Assembly (NCBI GenBank): GCA_001872735.1
Contig: MNWT01000006.1
Coordinates: 186,001 to 250,000, forward strand
DNA from: Verrucomicrobia bacterium CG1_02_43_26
GTDB lineage: Bacteria; Verrucomicrobiota; Verrucomicrobiia; Opitutales; CG1-02-43-26
Length of the DNA stretch: 64,000 bases
Direction of reading: 5' to 3'
Positions within the stretch are counted from its first letter, which is position 1. Each line of letters opens with the position of its first letter. The notes beneath the pieces are model-generated. The model was not told the origin of the DNA. It was given only the letters and a program-made list of their open reading frames with translations, and ran no database searches. The translations under genes were made by a program, and so were the position numbers. Shown here one piece after another: positions 25,531 to 35,870 of this stretch.

Positions 25531-28500
25531 TTATGCAGGCAGCGGTGCTTTACTCGCGGAATCGAGGCCCTTTGTCTTAAGGCGAAAGTTCTGTAAGGCT
25601 TTCACGACATCTTCTACGCGAAAAGGCTTCGAAATATAGTCGTCTAGCCCGGCCTCTATACACTTTTGGACGTCTTCCGTAGATGCGGCTGCTGTCATTG
25701 CGATAATATACGGTTGTTTGCGATTTCCTAAATTGGATCGTATCCATCTCGTTGTCTCAAGCCCGTCCATTTGGGGCATATACATATCCATGAAAATAAT
25801 GTCATAAGAGGCGCTTTGTACCATATTGATTGCGTCCAGGCCGTTACTTGCGGCTTCTATGTGATAGCCTAACTTCTCCAATGTCAGGAGTGTCACTTTC
25901 TGGTTAACTTTGTTATCTTCCACAGTCAGTACTCGCATATCATTTGGTTCCGTTCGGTGTGCTTGGAATGAATAAGGGTTTAGTCCTCTTGTATGACCTT
26001 TCTTTCTTAAGGTGAGCACATCCGCAATTACAGACAGTAAGGGTGTTTTACGAATGGGGGTGCCTAAAAATGCTATATTGAGTATATGTTGGCAGCTCTC
26101 TCTCGTTTCTTTCTTATGTTTAGGGTGAGTGATGATAATGGGTATATGCTCCGTTATCGAATTTGATTTCAATTGATCAATCAGGTCTAATAGATAGGTC
26201 TTTCGCCCCGAGTCTTTAATGATGATTAAATGGCATCTCGCTAACTGCTTTGCTTTTGTCAGGCAAGCCTCGCTGTCTTGAACGCTATGCGTGTTTGCAC
26301 CCCACCCTCTTAGTGAAGTGGACAAGCTAGCGGCGCTGCACCTATTAGAATCTACAATGAGTATTTCTTTTTCTTTCAATAGGGTCGATTGTAGTTGGTT
26401 TTCTTCGTTAGAAACAGGGTCGCCGAGCTTCGTACGCATCGTAAAGAAAAACGTAGTCCCTTTTCCTTCTTTGCTTGTAAACCATATCTCGCCGCCCATC
26501 ATTTTTAGTAGCTTTCGGCAAATTGTTAGTCCTAAGCCGGATCCGCCATGTTTCCTGTTTGTGGATTCGTCCGCTTGGGAAAATGCTTTAAATAAATGCT
26601 CATGAGCGTCTTCTTGTATTCCAATGCGGGTATCTCTTATAGAGAACTTCAGGGTAGCATCTTGCCCGTCATATTTATCCAGTCCTACTTTTATACAAAC
26701 TTCTCCTTCCGGAGTGAATTTCAGCGCGTTGCTAATCAGGTTAATGATCACTTGGCGCAATCGGCTAGGATCCCCGCGCAGGCGCGTTGGTACCGCTTCA
26801 TCGATTTCATAAATTAATTCGATTTCTTTTTCTGCCGCTTTGACGGAAAACAAATCAATGCTATCTTCTATACAGGTCACCAAATCATACTGAATGTCTT
26901 CTAGTTTTATTTTTCCGGCTTCTATTTTTGCAAAATCTAATAGATCATTCACGATTTCCAGGAGCGCTTCGCTGCTGTTTAAAATCGTATGCACGTAATC
27001 TTTTTGCTCAAGCGTCAACGAAGTGTCCCCTAGTATCGAGGCTATTCCCATAATGGCATTCATGGGCGTGCGTATCTCATGGCTAATATTGGTCAAGAAA
27101 TTTGTTTTTGCGGCATTTGCCAGTTCGGCCTCCTGTGCCATGTGTTGCGCGTATATCATGCTCTCTTCTAGTCTATTATTGGATTCTTCTAAGGCGCTTT
27201 CCAGGTTTCTTGGCGAGCTTTTGCTAAACTCACTCGCCTGCTCTTTATCCGCAATCGGCTCTACGTTCATTAAATACCCAATGATTTCGTATATTTTTCC
27301 GTAGGGGTCTTTTATTAAATGCATCTCATCGCGTACCCTCAGGTATCCTCCCGTGTTGTCTTTGAATCGATACTCGCAGGCGTAGGTGCTATCTTCGCTA
27401 TGCATCAGCTCACTCACTTTTTCCAGAAAAACAGGCTGGTCCTCGCTATGTACTAGTTTTAGCGCAAAAAGTGGGTCTGCTAGAAAATCTTCTGCCCTAT
27501 GCCCCAAAATTTTTTCAACGTTCTGGCTCACGCGGGTCATCGCAAGTTCATTCATAGGGTGGCAGGCATACGTTGCCACGGGCGATAGGTCTATGATGTC
27601 TTTTAAATAATCAATTTCTTCTTTAGCGTATTGCTTGCCGCTTACTTGCTTTGTTACGTCCTCTAGCGTTCCTTGATAGCCCGCAATATCGGCGCTTTCT
27701 CCTGCGTGTCGCGGTTTTCCGCTAACAGTTACAATGACTGCACTTCCTTCTTTCGATAATAAATTGAATGTATAATTCGAAAACGCTCGTCTTTCTTGCT
27801 GAACGCGTTTCAACCGTTTTTTAATGTTTTCACTGTTCTCGTTATCTGCTAAATCGAATAATTTTTTGCCTTTTATGTCGTTAGATGAGTATCCTAATAT
27901 CGCGCTGGCAGCTTCTCCTATCTTGATAAACTTCCATTGTTCGTCTGCTTCCCAACTGAGATCTAACGGATTGGTCTGCTCCGTTTTCTTTCCTTCTATA
28001 TTTATCGTAGTGGGCGCTTGCATCTCCGTTATGTCCATGATCACCCCAGTCCATATGCGTCCTCGTCCTATTTGTGTCTTTTCCGCGGATACCATTTCCT
28101 TTACAAATCGTTCCCCGCCGTCTTTCTTTCGCACTCTATAGGTAACGTTCCATCCTTTCCCTTCTTGTATCGAGCATTTAACTACGTTTTTAACACGATC
28201 AATATCTGAGCTGTTAACTCTATTCCATATTTTATAAATGTCCTTTGCGCCTACCTCGGTTTTATGGCCCATAATGCGGTGAAACTCGCTGCCAACGTAG
28301 CTCACCATAGGTTTCCCGTCATCCATCTCCATGATTTGGAACACTGCCGTGGGTAAATTTTCTAGCACGTCTTGCCAGCCGTCTATGGCGGAAATTTCTT
28401 GGCCTTTGCTGTACTCGGTAACATCCCTGAATATTCCGTAGACGTTCGTGCCTTTCGTTTCAATATCCCTAATCGGCGCTAACACAATATCAAACACTTT

Positions 28501-28773
28501 GTCTTCTCCGCGCACTTTTATCTTTTGTAGGGTATGTATGCTTTGTTGACTGCAAATTGCGCGTTTTACGTGTTTCGATATGGCGTCTTCTTCATCTCCT
28601 AGTAGCTCTCTTGCTTTCTTGCCTAATATGTTTCCGATATCAGTGCCTAGATAGCTTTCCGCCCTCGAATTGGCAAACTTGTACCGCGAGTCTTCATCAA
28701 AAACAAAGAGCATATCTGCCGCGGAAAAATAGGCATCAGCGGCATTTGTTCTTTCTTTATTCTCTCCAGGCAT
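25531..28773 (-). CDS. Soluble hybrid sensor histidine kinase, four PAS domains and two receiver domains
   Basis: 1080 aa, no signal peptide or membrane helix, so a cytoplasmic sensor. Domain order: PAS at ~15-120, ~130-250, ~265-378 and ~388-505 (the latter three with PAC-type tails such as GVIMDITEM), coiled coil ~510-555, HisKA with H565 (FLTNISHEIRTPMN), HATPase with N-box around NLISNALKF and G2 box GGSGLGL, a receiver ~800-925, and a receiver ~945-1065 with D996 (FMDMYMPQMDG). Two oddities: the G1 box reads DTRIGI (R716) instead of DTGIGI, and the first receiver has Lys853 where the phosphoacceptor Asp is expected. It may signal to an HPt protein elsewhere; none is nearby. Confidence 0.95.
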   Translation of the reverse strand: MPGENKERTNAADAYFSAADMLFVFDEDSRYKFANSRAESYLGTDIGNILGKKARELLGDEEDAISKHVKRAICSQQSIHTLQKIKVRGEDKVFDIVLAPIRDIETKGTNVYGIFRDVTEYSKGQEISAIDGWQDVLENLPTAVFQIMEMDDGKPMVSYVGSEFHRIMGHKTEVGAKDIYKIWNRVNSSDIDRVKNVVKCSIQEGKGWNVTYRVRKKDGGERFVKEMVSAEKTQIGRGRIWTGVIMDITEMQAPTTINIEGKKTEQTNPLDLSWEADEQWKFIKIGEAASAILGYSSNDIKGKKLFDLADNENSENIKKRLKRVQQERRAFSNYTFNLLSKEGSAVIVTVSGKPRHAGESADIAGYQGTLEDVTKQVSGKQYAKEEIDYLKDIIDLSPVATYACHPMNELAMTRVSQNVEKILGHRAEDFLADPLFALKLVHSEDQPVFLEKVSELMHSEDSTYACEYRFKDNTGGYLRVRDEMHLIKDPYGKIYEIIGYLMNVEPIADKEQASEFSKSSPRNLESALEESNNRLEESMIYAQHMAQEAELANAAKTNFLTNISHEIRTPMNAIMGIASILGDTSLTLEQKDYVHTILNSSEALLEIVNDLLDFAKIEAGKIKLEDIQYDLVTCIEDSIDLFSVKAAEKEIELIYEIDEAVPTRLRGDPSRLRQVIINLISNALKFTPEGEVCIKVGLDKYDGQDATLKFSIRDTRIGIQEDAHEHLFKAFSQADESTNRKHGGSGLGLTICRKLLKMMGGEIWFTSKEGKGTTFFFTMRTKLGDPVSNEENQLQSTLLKEKEILIVDSNRCSAASLSTSLRGWGANTHSVQDSEACLTKAKQLARCHLIIIKDSGRKTYLLDLIDQLKSNSITEHIPIIITHPKHKKETRESCQHILNIAFLGTPIRKTPLLSVIADVLTLRKKGHTRGLNPYSFQAHRTEPNDMRVLTVEDNKVNQKVTLLTLEKLGYHIEAASNGLDAINMVQSASYDIIFMDMYMPQMDGLETTRWIRSNLGNRKQPYIIAMTAAASTEDVQKCIEAGLDDYISKPFRVEDVVKALQNFRLKTKGLDSASKAPLPA

Positions 28774-28860
28774 CTATCGGGGTGGGGGTATATAGCTGTG
28801 GTGTATCTTTATGTTTAGAAAAGGATTACATATAAAGCAATAAAAAAATATCATTCCGTA

Positions 28861-30789
28861 TTACTTATTAATAATACTGGCCGGTCGACGCCTTGCGATA
28901 ACAGATCTATGCTTGTCGGCTAGTTTTTGAAAAAAGGTTTCTTGCTCAAATGGCCATGTCGCGTCCGTGTCTTCTCGCCAATGCTGGCTGCTGGCTATCT
29001 GCTCCTTTGCCCACTCATAATAACCGTCGTGATCTGTTCGTATAAATAATTGCGTTCCTTCCGCACTATATGTGGCAATGGACTCCAGGAAATTTGCCTG
29101 TATCAGCCTGTTTTTTTCATGGCGTCTCTTTGGCCATGGGTCCGGAAACAAAACGAAAATCTTCCCCAGTTTTGTCTCTTCTGGTAACGCTTCCAATAGT
29201 TCGTTTCCTTCTGTTTTCACGAATAATACATTATTAAGGCCTCTTTTTTGGCGTTTGTTGTCCGCTTTTCTCAGGCGCTTTGCTAGTATATCGACGCCTA
29301 CGCAGAATTCTTTAGGGTTTGCTTGGCCATAGGCTGTCAAATAATCTCCGTGTCCACACCCAATTTCCAGAGTAATTTCACTTTTGCCGTTTAATAGCGC
29401 TTTCAGCATAGCTTTTAATTGGCTGTGTCGCGCGGCAATTGCGTTTTCTAGGTTAATAAGGGAGCCGCTCTGTTCCGTTCTATTCTCTAAAACGATTCTT
29501 CGTGCCATGACGCGGTCAACTTTCCCCGCGTCATTCAAGGGAATCCTCTCAACGCAAACCCATTCTTTTGGTATCTTGTATCGCTCTAGTTTTTCTTTAA
29601 GTAGTGTTGTGAGTGTATCCGAATTGCAGATACGTTCATCGCAGACCACAAGCGAGACGACTTTTTCGCCCCACTCCTGGTCTTGTATCCCGAAAACGAA
29701 TACGTCTTTTATTGCGTTTAATGCCCGAATGGCATCCGCGACTTCTTCCGCGTCAACTTTCTCCCCTCCGGTGTTGATGATATTGTCATCCCTGCCTAAA
29801 ATGATAATGCTGCCTTCTTCATTAATCATTCCGCGATCATGTGTGTCGAAAATTTTATTCCTCGGCTCTAGGCTTGGGTAATAGCCTTTGTATACAGGAC
29901 CAGTGATTTTAATTTTGCCTGCTTCCAATGGTTTTGTATTCAAAATACGAATACCGAAATCCCCTAAGGGCTCCCCTACTCCATTACCGCCTTTTAGGAA
30001 CGTCTCCGGATTCATCGCGGTTGCCATGGATGCAGTCTCGGTCGCGCCGTAACAGATGGATATTTTTAGCTGTGCCGCTCGTGCTTGCTCAAGTAGTGTC
30101 TCGTCCGTCTTGGCGCCTCCTAAGAAAATGCAATCAAATTGCTTCAGCCATTGCTCCCCTGTCTTGTTTTGCAATAGGCGTCCCATTTGCGTGGGCACCA
30201 ATGAGGTCACGTAGCCCTCCCCTAGCCTGGGTAGATCGTTCGGGTGTTTTATTGATTTATTATCAATAAATGCGATATCGCCACCGCTTATGACTGCGCG
30301 CACGGCTTGCATGAGCCCGCTTACGTGGTAAAGGGGTAATAGGCATGCCGAATTAATTGCGCCGCCGCCTAAAAATGTCTGTGTGCCCTTGGCTGAGCCT
30401 TTTAAATTCTCCCAATCGTGAATAACGAGTTTCACCCCGCCTGTGCTCCCGCCTGTCGGGATCATGATATGGCCTAAATGGCGATTTTCCTGGATCTCGA
30501 TCCCGTAAGGCTCGCTTCCTGCTTTGCTGAATAAATACCCGCCTTTAACGATGCGTTTAAAGTGCTCCCATGTATCGTAGCTCCAGTCTGCATTTGCCAA
30601 AAAAACAGCTTCTCCGTTCAATATTCCCGCAAATAGCGCTCCTAAAAAGCGCATCGGGTCGTTTTCGGCAACGATCACATTGCCTTTTTTGGCTTTTAGC
30701 TGCAATTTTTGAAGGGCTTCGGCTATATAGGGCTGCAATTTTTTCCAAAATGCACCTTTTTCATCTATTTCCAGCGTGCTCGCGTCCAT
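28861..30789 (-). CDS. menE-trmB: Fusion: MenE-like acyl-CoA ligase + TrmB tRNA (guanine-N7) methyltransferase
   Basis: One uninterrupted frame of 642 aa with two complete enzymes. Residues 1-~435 are an ANL-family ligase like MenE (o-succinylbenzoate + CoA + ATP): PTGGSTGGVK (111-120), YGATET (247-252), THDRG with D318, GRDDNIINTGGEKVD and AGKVDR with K423. Residues ~445-642 are TrmB, which makes m7G46 in tRNA: LEIGCGHGDY (SAM site, 474-483), LFPDPWPKRRHEKNR (547-561) and IRTDHDGYYEWA. No stop or frameshift lies at the joint; an internal Met461 has no clear ribosome site. The ATG has AAAGGA upstream and overlaps menC by 25 bases. Unlike classical neighbours, menB and menD are not in the window. 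Confidence 0.93.
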   Translation of the reverse strand: MDASTLEIDEKGAFWKKLQPYIAEALQKLQLKAKKGNVIVAENDPMRFLGALFAGILNGEAVFLANADWSYDTWEHFKRIVKGGYLFSKAGSEPYGIEIQENRHLGHIMIPTGGSTGGVKLVIHDWENLKGSAKGTQTFLGGGAINSACLLPLYHVSGLMQAVRAVISGGDIAFIDNKSIKHPNDLPRLGEGYVTSLVPTQMGRLLQNKTGEQWLKQFDCIFLGGAKTDETLLEQARAAQLKISICYGATETASMATAMNPETFLKGGNGVGEPLGDFGIRILNTKPLEAGKIKITGPVYKGYYPSLEPRNKIFDTHDRGMINEEGSIIILGRDDNIINTGGEKVDAEEVADAIRALNAIKDVFVFGIQDQEWGEKVVSLVVCDERICNSDTLTTLLKEKLERYKIPKEWVCVERIPLNDAGKVDRVMARRIVLENRTEQSGSLINLENAIAARHSQLKAMLKALLNGKSEITLEIGCGHGDYLTAYGQANPKEFCVGVDILAKRLRKADNKRQKRGLNNVLFVKTEGNELLEALPEETKLGKIFVLFPDPWPKRRHEKNRLIQANFLESIATYSAEGTQLFIRTDHDGYYEWAKEQIASSQHWREDTDATWPFEQETFFQKLADKHRSVIARRRPASIINK

Positions 30790-31739
30790 ATCTCTTCCTT
30801 TTCTGCTTCAGTCATTCTGCCATAATATAGTTCACAGCCCTCTCCATGGCAATACATCCCGTCTCGTTCGAAAAAGTCACTAGTCCCAAAGCCCACTTTA
30901 TGGTCGCAGATTGCGGGTATGGCTCCTAGGCTCGCCTCAATGCCAATTGAGCTTTCTAGCACGGTCGAATATACCATGCGTTTTAGTATATCGTCATCAA
31001 GCTCCCCTACCCTATCGAGGTCGCCCATTGTGCTTGGTTTGGCTACATATAGCCCTTTAAATCCTGATTTTTCTAGTTCTAGTATGTCTTTTATGGAGCC
31101 AATCGACTCATCTAATGCTATTGTTGTCTTGAAATTTTGGGAAACCGCAATCATTTCTCGTTCAAGGCCTACATTTAAGGGTTGTTCAAGGAATTCAATC
31201 CCTTGCAGTTCTTCAAGTGCTTCCATCCACCACATAAATTCGCTCATAGAAAGCCCGCCATTAGGGTCTAGTCTTGCCTTGGCGCCTAGGCTCACTAATT
31301 CTTTGATGCCTTCTAATTCAATTTCCTTAGCCTCACGAGTGAGCTTTAGTTTCAGGTGCTTAATTCCTTCTTCTAGCCTTTTTAAGCCTTCTGTTGTCGA
31401 CCCTACTAGTATTACTGTCTCAAACTTACGTTCTTTCTTCTGCTGAAAGTCACCAATCGCGGCTCGCAGTCCGAATGTACTGCAGGGGTATGTCCCCCAC
31501 CCCGCGCTAATTGCATTAGCATCGATGTTTCCGGAAAAGGAGTCCAGTAATTTGATCGCTTCTGCAATGCTTTCTGTTCCGAACCACTCCAGTGGCGCAA
31601 TTTCACCATACCCGCGCCTGCCGTTAGGGTCTGTTAATTGTATTATAATTCCTTCCCTATACTTCCATAGCCCGCTGGGGCTTTTGAGGGGCTTTGTGAA
31701 GCGTCTCCTGTAGGGTTTGTATTTAAGGCCGAACTTCAT
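30765..31739 (-). CDS. menC: o-Succinylbenzoate synthase
   Basis: Enolase-superfamily enzyme of menaquinone synthesis: dehydrates SHCHC to o-succinylbenzoate, the substrate for MenE next door. Catalytic set visible: HLKLKL (KxK), RLDPNGG (metal Asp), EFLEQPL (metal Glu), IALDES (metal Asp) and YVAKPS (second Lys). N-terminal capping domain ~1-95. 324 aa is normal. Twelve bases follow mnmG, and menE::trmB overlaps its end, so the four genes mnmE-mnmG-menC-menE::trmB look like one transcript. Confidence 0.92.
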   Translation of the reverse strand: MKFGLKYKPYRRRFTKPLKSPSGLWKYREGIIIQLTDPNGRRGYGEIAPLEWFGTESIAEAIKLLDSFSGNIDANAISAGWGTYPCSTFGLRAAIGDFQQKKERKFETVILVGSTTEGLKRLEEGIKHLKLKLTREAKEIELEGIKELVSLGAKARLDPNGGLSMSEFMWWMEALEELQGIEFLEQPLNVGLEREMIAVSQNFKTTIALDESIGSIKDILELEKSGFKGLYVAKPSTMGDLDRVGELDDDILKRMVYSTVLESSIGIEASLGAIPAICDHKVGFGTSDFFERDGMYCHGEGCELYYGRMTEAEKEEIWTRARWK

Positions 31740-31751
31740 GGGGTCTCTCGT

Positions 31752-33629
31752 TTAGGCATTGATCATGACCATGAGTAGGCTGATGTCCGTTGGGTTTACA
31801 CCGCTTATTCGGCTTGCTTGAGCCAGGGTTTCAGGTTTTATAGCGTTTAGTTTTAGGGCACTCTCCGTCCGTAGGCCTTTTATTTGCAGGTAATCGGTGT
31901 CTCTTTTGAGTTTTATCTTCTCTAGATGAACCATTTTTTCTAATAATCGCATCTCTCGCTCTAGGTAACCGCGGTATCTGGCCCTGTATAATACTTCTTC
32001 CTGGGCTTCTTTGCTGATTTTTCTAAATTCTTCAGGCAGTTCAACGCTTTCTAGGTTCTCGCATTTGCGAATGTTGTCACCCCAGGTTCCTCCTTTGCCT
32101 TTTTCTGTCTCGAATCGATTTTCCCATTCCTTGATTGCCGCAAGTTTCGCTTCTGTGCGCTTGATTCTGGATTCCGGCATCAAGCCGTGTTCCTTGCAAA
32201 GGTGAATTAATCTTACATCAGCACTCGCGTGGTTGAGTAATAGCCTGTGCTCTGCCCTGCTGGTAAACATGCGGTACGGCTCTTGGGTTCCTTTGGTCAC
32301 TAGGTCGTCGATTAGTACCCCTATGTAGCCCTCGTGGCGCCCCACGATCAGTGGCTTTCCGCCTCTGCTTTTTTCAGCAGCATTCACGCCGGCAATTAAT
32401 CCCTGGCACGCGGCTTCTTCGTAGCCTGTGGTCCCGTTGATTTGCCCTGCAAAGAATAGATTTTCAACTTTCTTAGACTCCAGTGATGCGTAGATCTGTG
32501 TTGGCTGTGCGTAATCATATTCAACCGCATAGGCCGGCTTAAGCATGATTGCGTTCTCCAGCCCTGGGATTGTTTTTAGAAATTCTATTTGCACATCAAA
32601 GGGTAGGCTAGTGGATAGGCCGTTAATGTACCATTCGTCCGTGTTAAGCCCCTCTGGTTCCAGAAATAGTCTGTGGCCGGATTTGTCGGCGAAGCGCACG
32701 TACTTGTCTTCTATGCTGGGGCAATACCGCGGGCCTACACTTTGTATGCTCCCGTTGTACATGGGGGATTTTTCGAGGTTGTTGTTGATAACCTCGCCCG
32801 TCCGCTCGTTTGTATAGGTCATCCAGCAGGACGTTGTGCGGCTCCCAGGAACCCAGCCGATGTACTGTTGGTCAAGATGTTCCACGTGGAACAATTGCTT
32901 AAAATCGTTACTGCCTTCGGCGTAGAAGCCAAATAGGGTGGGGGATGTGTCGCCCTTCTGCTCTTCGCACTTGTTTAGGTCTATACTTGCTCCGAGTATT
33001 CTCGCGGGGGTGCCTGTTTTAAGGCGTTCCAGCTCGATTCCGGCGTCCACGAAGCTTTGCGAGAGGGTCTTTGCAGTTATGTCGCCTATCCGGCCGCCTT
33101 CAGTCTTGTTTTGGCCGATATGCATGAGTCCGCGTAGAAAGGTTCCTGTCGTCACAATCACTGTTTTTCCATAAAAGTTTACGCCTAATCCTGTCTCAAC
33201 ACCTACAACTTTCCCGTTCTTATAGATGAGTCCTGCCACCATCGCTTGAAAGAGGGTTAGGTTTTCGGAGCGTTCTATAATGTGCTTCATGCGAAATTGG
33301 TACGCTTTTTTGTCGCATTGCGTCCTGGGTGCTTGTACGGCAGGACCTTTGGAGGCGTTTAATAATCTATATTGTATGCCGGTCACATCTGCGTTTACGC
33401 CCATTTCCCCGCCTAGCGCGTCCACTTCTCGTACAATGTGTCCTTTGGCTTGCCCGCCTATTGCGGGGTTGCAGCTCATCTGCGCGACGGTGTCGATATT
33501 GCCGGTTAAGAGTAATACTCTTGTTCCCATGCGAGCAGCAGCCAGAGCCGCCTCGCAGCCTGCGTGTCCTGCTCCGCAGACAATTACGTCGTACGGGTTA
33601 TTTTCGTCGAATGTCAGTCCTTTTCTCAT
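31752..33629 (-). CDS. mnmG: tRNA uridine-5-carboxymethylaminomethyl modification enzyme MnmG (GidA)
   Basis: FAD protein that with MnmE makes cmnm5U34 in tRNAs reading mixed codon boxes. FAD motif [21 protein letters not shown] near residue 15, [69 protein letters not shown], and the C-terminal helical domain ending ISRIDGVN-like [15 protein letters not shown]. Start at ATG 33629 (MRKGLTF) is chosen because it forms an ATGA overlap with mnmE; the TTG 12 bases upstream is less likely. 625 aa is normal. Confidence 0.98.
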   Translation of the reverse strand: MRKGLTFDENNPYDVIVCGAGHAGCEAALAAARMGTRVLLLTGNIDTVAQMSCNPAIGGQAKGHIVREVDALGGEMGVNADVTGIQYRLLNASKGPAVQAPRTQCDKKAYQFRMKHIIERSENLTLFQAMVAGLIYKNGKVVGVETGLGVNFYGKTVIVTTGTFLRGLMHIGQNKTEGGRIGDITAKTLSQSFVDAGIELERLKTGTPARILGASIDLNKCEEQKGDTSPTLFGFYAEGSNDFKQLFHVEHLDQQYIGWVPGSRTTSCWMTYTNERTGEVINNNLEKSPMYNGSIQSVGPRYCPSIEDKYVRFADKSGHRLFLEPEGLNTDEWYINGLSTSLPFDVQIEFLKTIPGLENAIMLKPAYAVEYDYAQPTQIYASLESKKVENLFFAGQINGTTGYEEAACQGLIAGVNAAEKSRGGKPLIVGRHEGYIGVLIDDLVTKGTQEPYRMFTSRAEHRLLLNHASADVRLIHLCKEHGLMPESRIKRTEAKLAAIKEWENRFETEKGKGGTWGDNIRKCENLESVELPEEFRKISKEAQEEVLYRARYRGYLEREMRLLEKMVHLEKIKLKRDTDYLQIKGLRTESALKLNAIKPETLAQASRISGVNPTDISLLMVMINA

Positions 33630-34984
33630 TTCCCAATGCAAAATGTGCTAAATAATTTATCTAATATCTTCTCGTTATCAATTTTTCCGACAACATCCCC
33701 TAAATGCTCCAGTGCCTCTCTCAGTTCGCTGCTGGCTAGCTCAGTTGGTCCCTTTTCTTTTATTAACTTAAGGCCTGCCTCAACGCTTTCTTTGGCGCGC
33801 ATGAGTGCGTGAGCATGGCGCGCGTTCACCACAAGGGTATTCTCGTCTAGACCGTTTGTTCTTTGCTCTAGCCGCTGCTCAAGGGCTTTTCGTAGCTCGC
33901 TTAGGCCGTCACCTGTCTTTAGGCTGAGGGATACATGCTCGCATCCGCTTATAACTTCGCTTTGGTTCTGGTTCGTGGCTAGGTCAATTTTGTTTTTAAG
34001 TACAATTGTCTTTTCGGGTGTAAACTCTTTTGTCACTTCTTCGGGCAGGGTGGGGTAGGGTAGGGATTGGTCTATTACGAGCAAAAACAGGTCGGCTTCA
34101 TGGCTTTTCTCCATTGTTTTGCTAATGCCTATCTTTTCTATGTCACTTCCCGCCTCATGCAGGCCTGCTGTATCAATGATTCGAATACAGTGCTGCCCGA
34201 TCATGATACTTTCGCTGATAAAATCTCGCGTTGTCCCGGGTTGTTCGCTCACGATGGCTCTTTCTTCCCCTAATAGTGCGTTTAATAGACTGCTTTTTCC
34301 CGCGTTTGGCGCTCCTATGATAAGTGTTTTTACGCCTTCGTTTAGAAAACTTCGATAATGGCTCGTAGCGATTAGAGTGTCTAAATCATTAATCGTTTTG
34401 CTCAGTCGTATCACGTTTCGGGCCTCGTCTTCGGGTGGGAGGTCATCTTCCGGAAAGTCCACGAAGGCTTCTAGTTCAGCAATTGTTTGCGCCAGCTCAT
34501 CGGTAAAATATTCTACTTTTTTGCCTAGTCCTCCTCGCAATTGCTTTTGAGCGGCTTTTAACGCAAATTCGCTTCTCGCGGTAATCATGTCGGAAACGGC
34601 TTCGGCTTGGCTCAAATCCATTTTCTGGTTCAAGTACGCTGTCCTTGTAAATTCCCCTGGTCCCGCGTGCCGACATCCCCGTGCCATCAGGTCCTCAAGT
34701 ACTTTTTGCACAATCAACGGGTTGCCGTGGCAGTTGATCTCTAGCATGTCTTCCCCTGTGTAAGAGGCGGGTCCTTCGAAATAGGTATAAAGTACATGGT
34801 CCAGGGGGGTAGCTCTTTTATCGCGGTACGTTCCGAGCACAGCTTTCCTGGGGTGGGGGAGGGTGTTTGCTCCAATCGCTTCTTGGGCGATTCGCTTACA
34901 CTCCGGGCCGGATAGCCGCACCACTGCAATCGCAGATTCTCCGCGTGGTGTTCCTAATGCTACTATCGTATCTCCTAATGGCAT
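33626..34984 (-). CDS. mnmE: tRNA modification GTPase MnmE (TrmE)
   Basis: GTPase partner of MnmG. Residues 1-~120 are the folate-binding N-domain ([23 protein letters not shown]), ~120-215 and the C-terminal part the helical domain, and ~215-375 the G domain: [16 protein letters not shown] (G1), [11 protein letters not shown] (G2), [10 protein letters not shown] (G3) and LKNKIDLA (G4). The catalytic C-terminal CIGK is present. 452 aa is normal. Stop overlaps mnmG start (ATGA). Heads the tRNA-modification/menaquinone operon; about 109 bases separate it from divergent exoA. Confidence 0.98.
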   Translation of the reverse strand: MPLGDTIVALGTPRGESAIAVVRLSGPECKRIAQEAIGANTLPHPRKAVLGTYRDKRATPLDHVLYTYFEGPASYTGEDMLEINCHGNPLIVQKVLEDLMARGCRHAGPGEFTRTAYLNQKMDLSQAEAVSDMITARSEFALKAAQKQLRGGLGKKVEYFTDELAQTIAELEAFVDFPEDDLPPEDEARNVIRLSKTINDLDTLIATSHYRSFLNEGVKTLIIGAPNAGKSSLLNALLGEERAIVSEQPGTTRDFISESIMIGQHCIRIIDTAGLHEAGSDIEKIGISKTMEKSHEADLFLLVIDQSLPYPTLPEEVTKEFTPEKTIVLKNKIDLATNQNQSEVISGCEHVSLSLKTGDGLSELRKALEQRLEQRTNGLDENTLVVNARHAHALMRAKESVEAGLKLIKEKGPTELASSELREALEHLGDVVGKIDNEKILDKLFSTFCIGK

Positions 34985-35093
34985 GCGCTTTCGTTCCCGT
35001 TAATTTGAAATGCTTAATGATAAATAATTTGTCATTACTTGTCAAAGCTCCAAAATTGTCTTATTCTTATCTAATATTCACTTTTTTCTTACT

Positions 35094-35867
35094 ATGTTAC
35101 TTGTTTCTTGGAATGTAAATGGTCTTAGATCCGCAATGCGTCAGGGTTTTGAGGCTTCTGTTGCATCAATGCAGCCTCAGATCCTCTGTCTCCAGGAAAC
35201 CAAGCTCTCTCATGACGTTTGTCCGGACTTAGCACTGGATGCTTACCCTTACAGAATCTTCCATCACGCAGATAAAAAGGGCTATTCCGGTACGGCCATT
35301 ATCTCCCAAATCGAGCCGCTTTCATATTCGTTGGATTTCCCTAAATCCGCCAAACATCCTCATCCTAGCGAGGGGCGTGTGATTACTGCCGAATTTCAGG
35401 GTTTTACTTTGGTAAATGTCTACGTTCCGAATTCGCAGCGTGGGCTCTTGCGTCTCCCGTACCGTGTCAATCATTTTGATCCCGACTTTCGAGCCTATTT
35501 GACGCACCTGGCTCAGAAGAAGCCTCTCATCGTCTGTGGCGATTTCAACGTAGCTCACACGGAACTCGATCTCGCTAACCCGTCTTCCAATCGCAAAAAT
35601 GCTGGCTTCACGGAGGAGGAGCGTAATGGCTTTACTGCGCTTCTCGATGCTGGTTTTATTGATGCTTTTCGCTCGCTTAACCCCGGAAGGCCGGGCCAGT
35701 ATTCGTGGTGGACTTATCGTACTAATGCGCGTGAGCGTAGTATCGGTTGGCGTATAGATTACTTTCTGGTTTCTCAAAATTTAAAATCTGATATTAAATC
35801 CGCTTCAATTTGTACAAACATCTTTGGCTCAGATCACGCGCCTGTTAGTCTGGAGCTTTCTATTTAA
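35094..35867 (+). CDS. xthA: Exodeoxyribonuclease III / AP endonuclease
   Basis: Mg-dependent endonuclease/exonuclease/phosphatase-fold repair enzyme that cuts at abasic sites. Active-site pieces: SWNVNGLRSA (start), LCLQETKLS (metal Glu), VNVYVPNSQRG, VCGDFNVAHTELDL (Asp/Asn), RIDYFLVS and FGSDHAPVSLEL (Asp-His). 257 aa is normal. No Shine-Dalgarno is seen. Three bases separate it from the next gene. Strikingly pyrimidine-rich coding strand. Confidence 0.97.
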   Translation: MLLVSWNVNGLRSAMRQGFEASVASMQPQILCLQETKLSHDVCPDLALDAYPYRIFHHADKKGYSGTAIISQIEPLSYSLDFPKSAKHPHPSEGRVITAEFQGFTLVNVYVPNSQRGLLRLPYRVNHFDPDFRAYLTHLAQKKPLIVCGDFNVAHTELDLANPSSNRKNAGFTEEERNGFTALLDAGFIDAFRSLNPGRPGQYSWWTYRTNARERSIGWRIDYFLVSQNLKSDIKSASICTNIFGSDHAPVSLELSI

Positions 35868-35870
35868 GCC

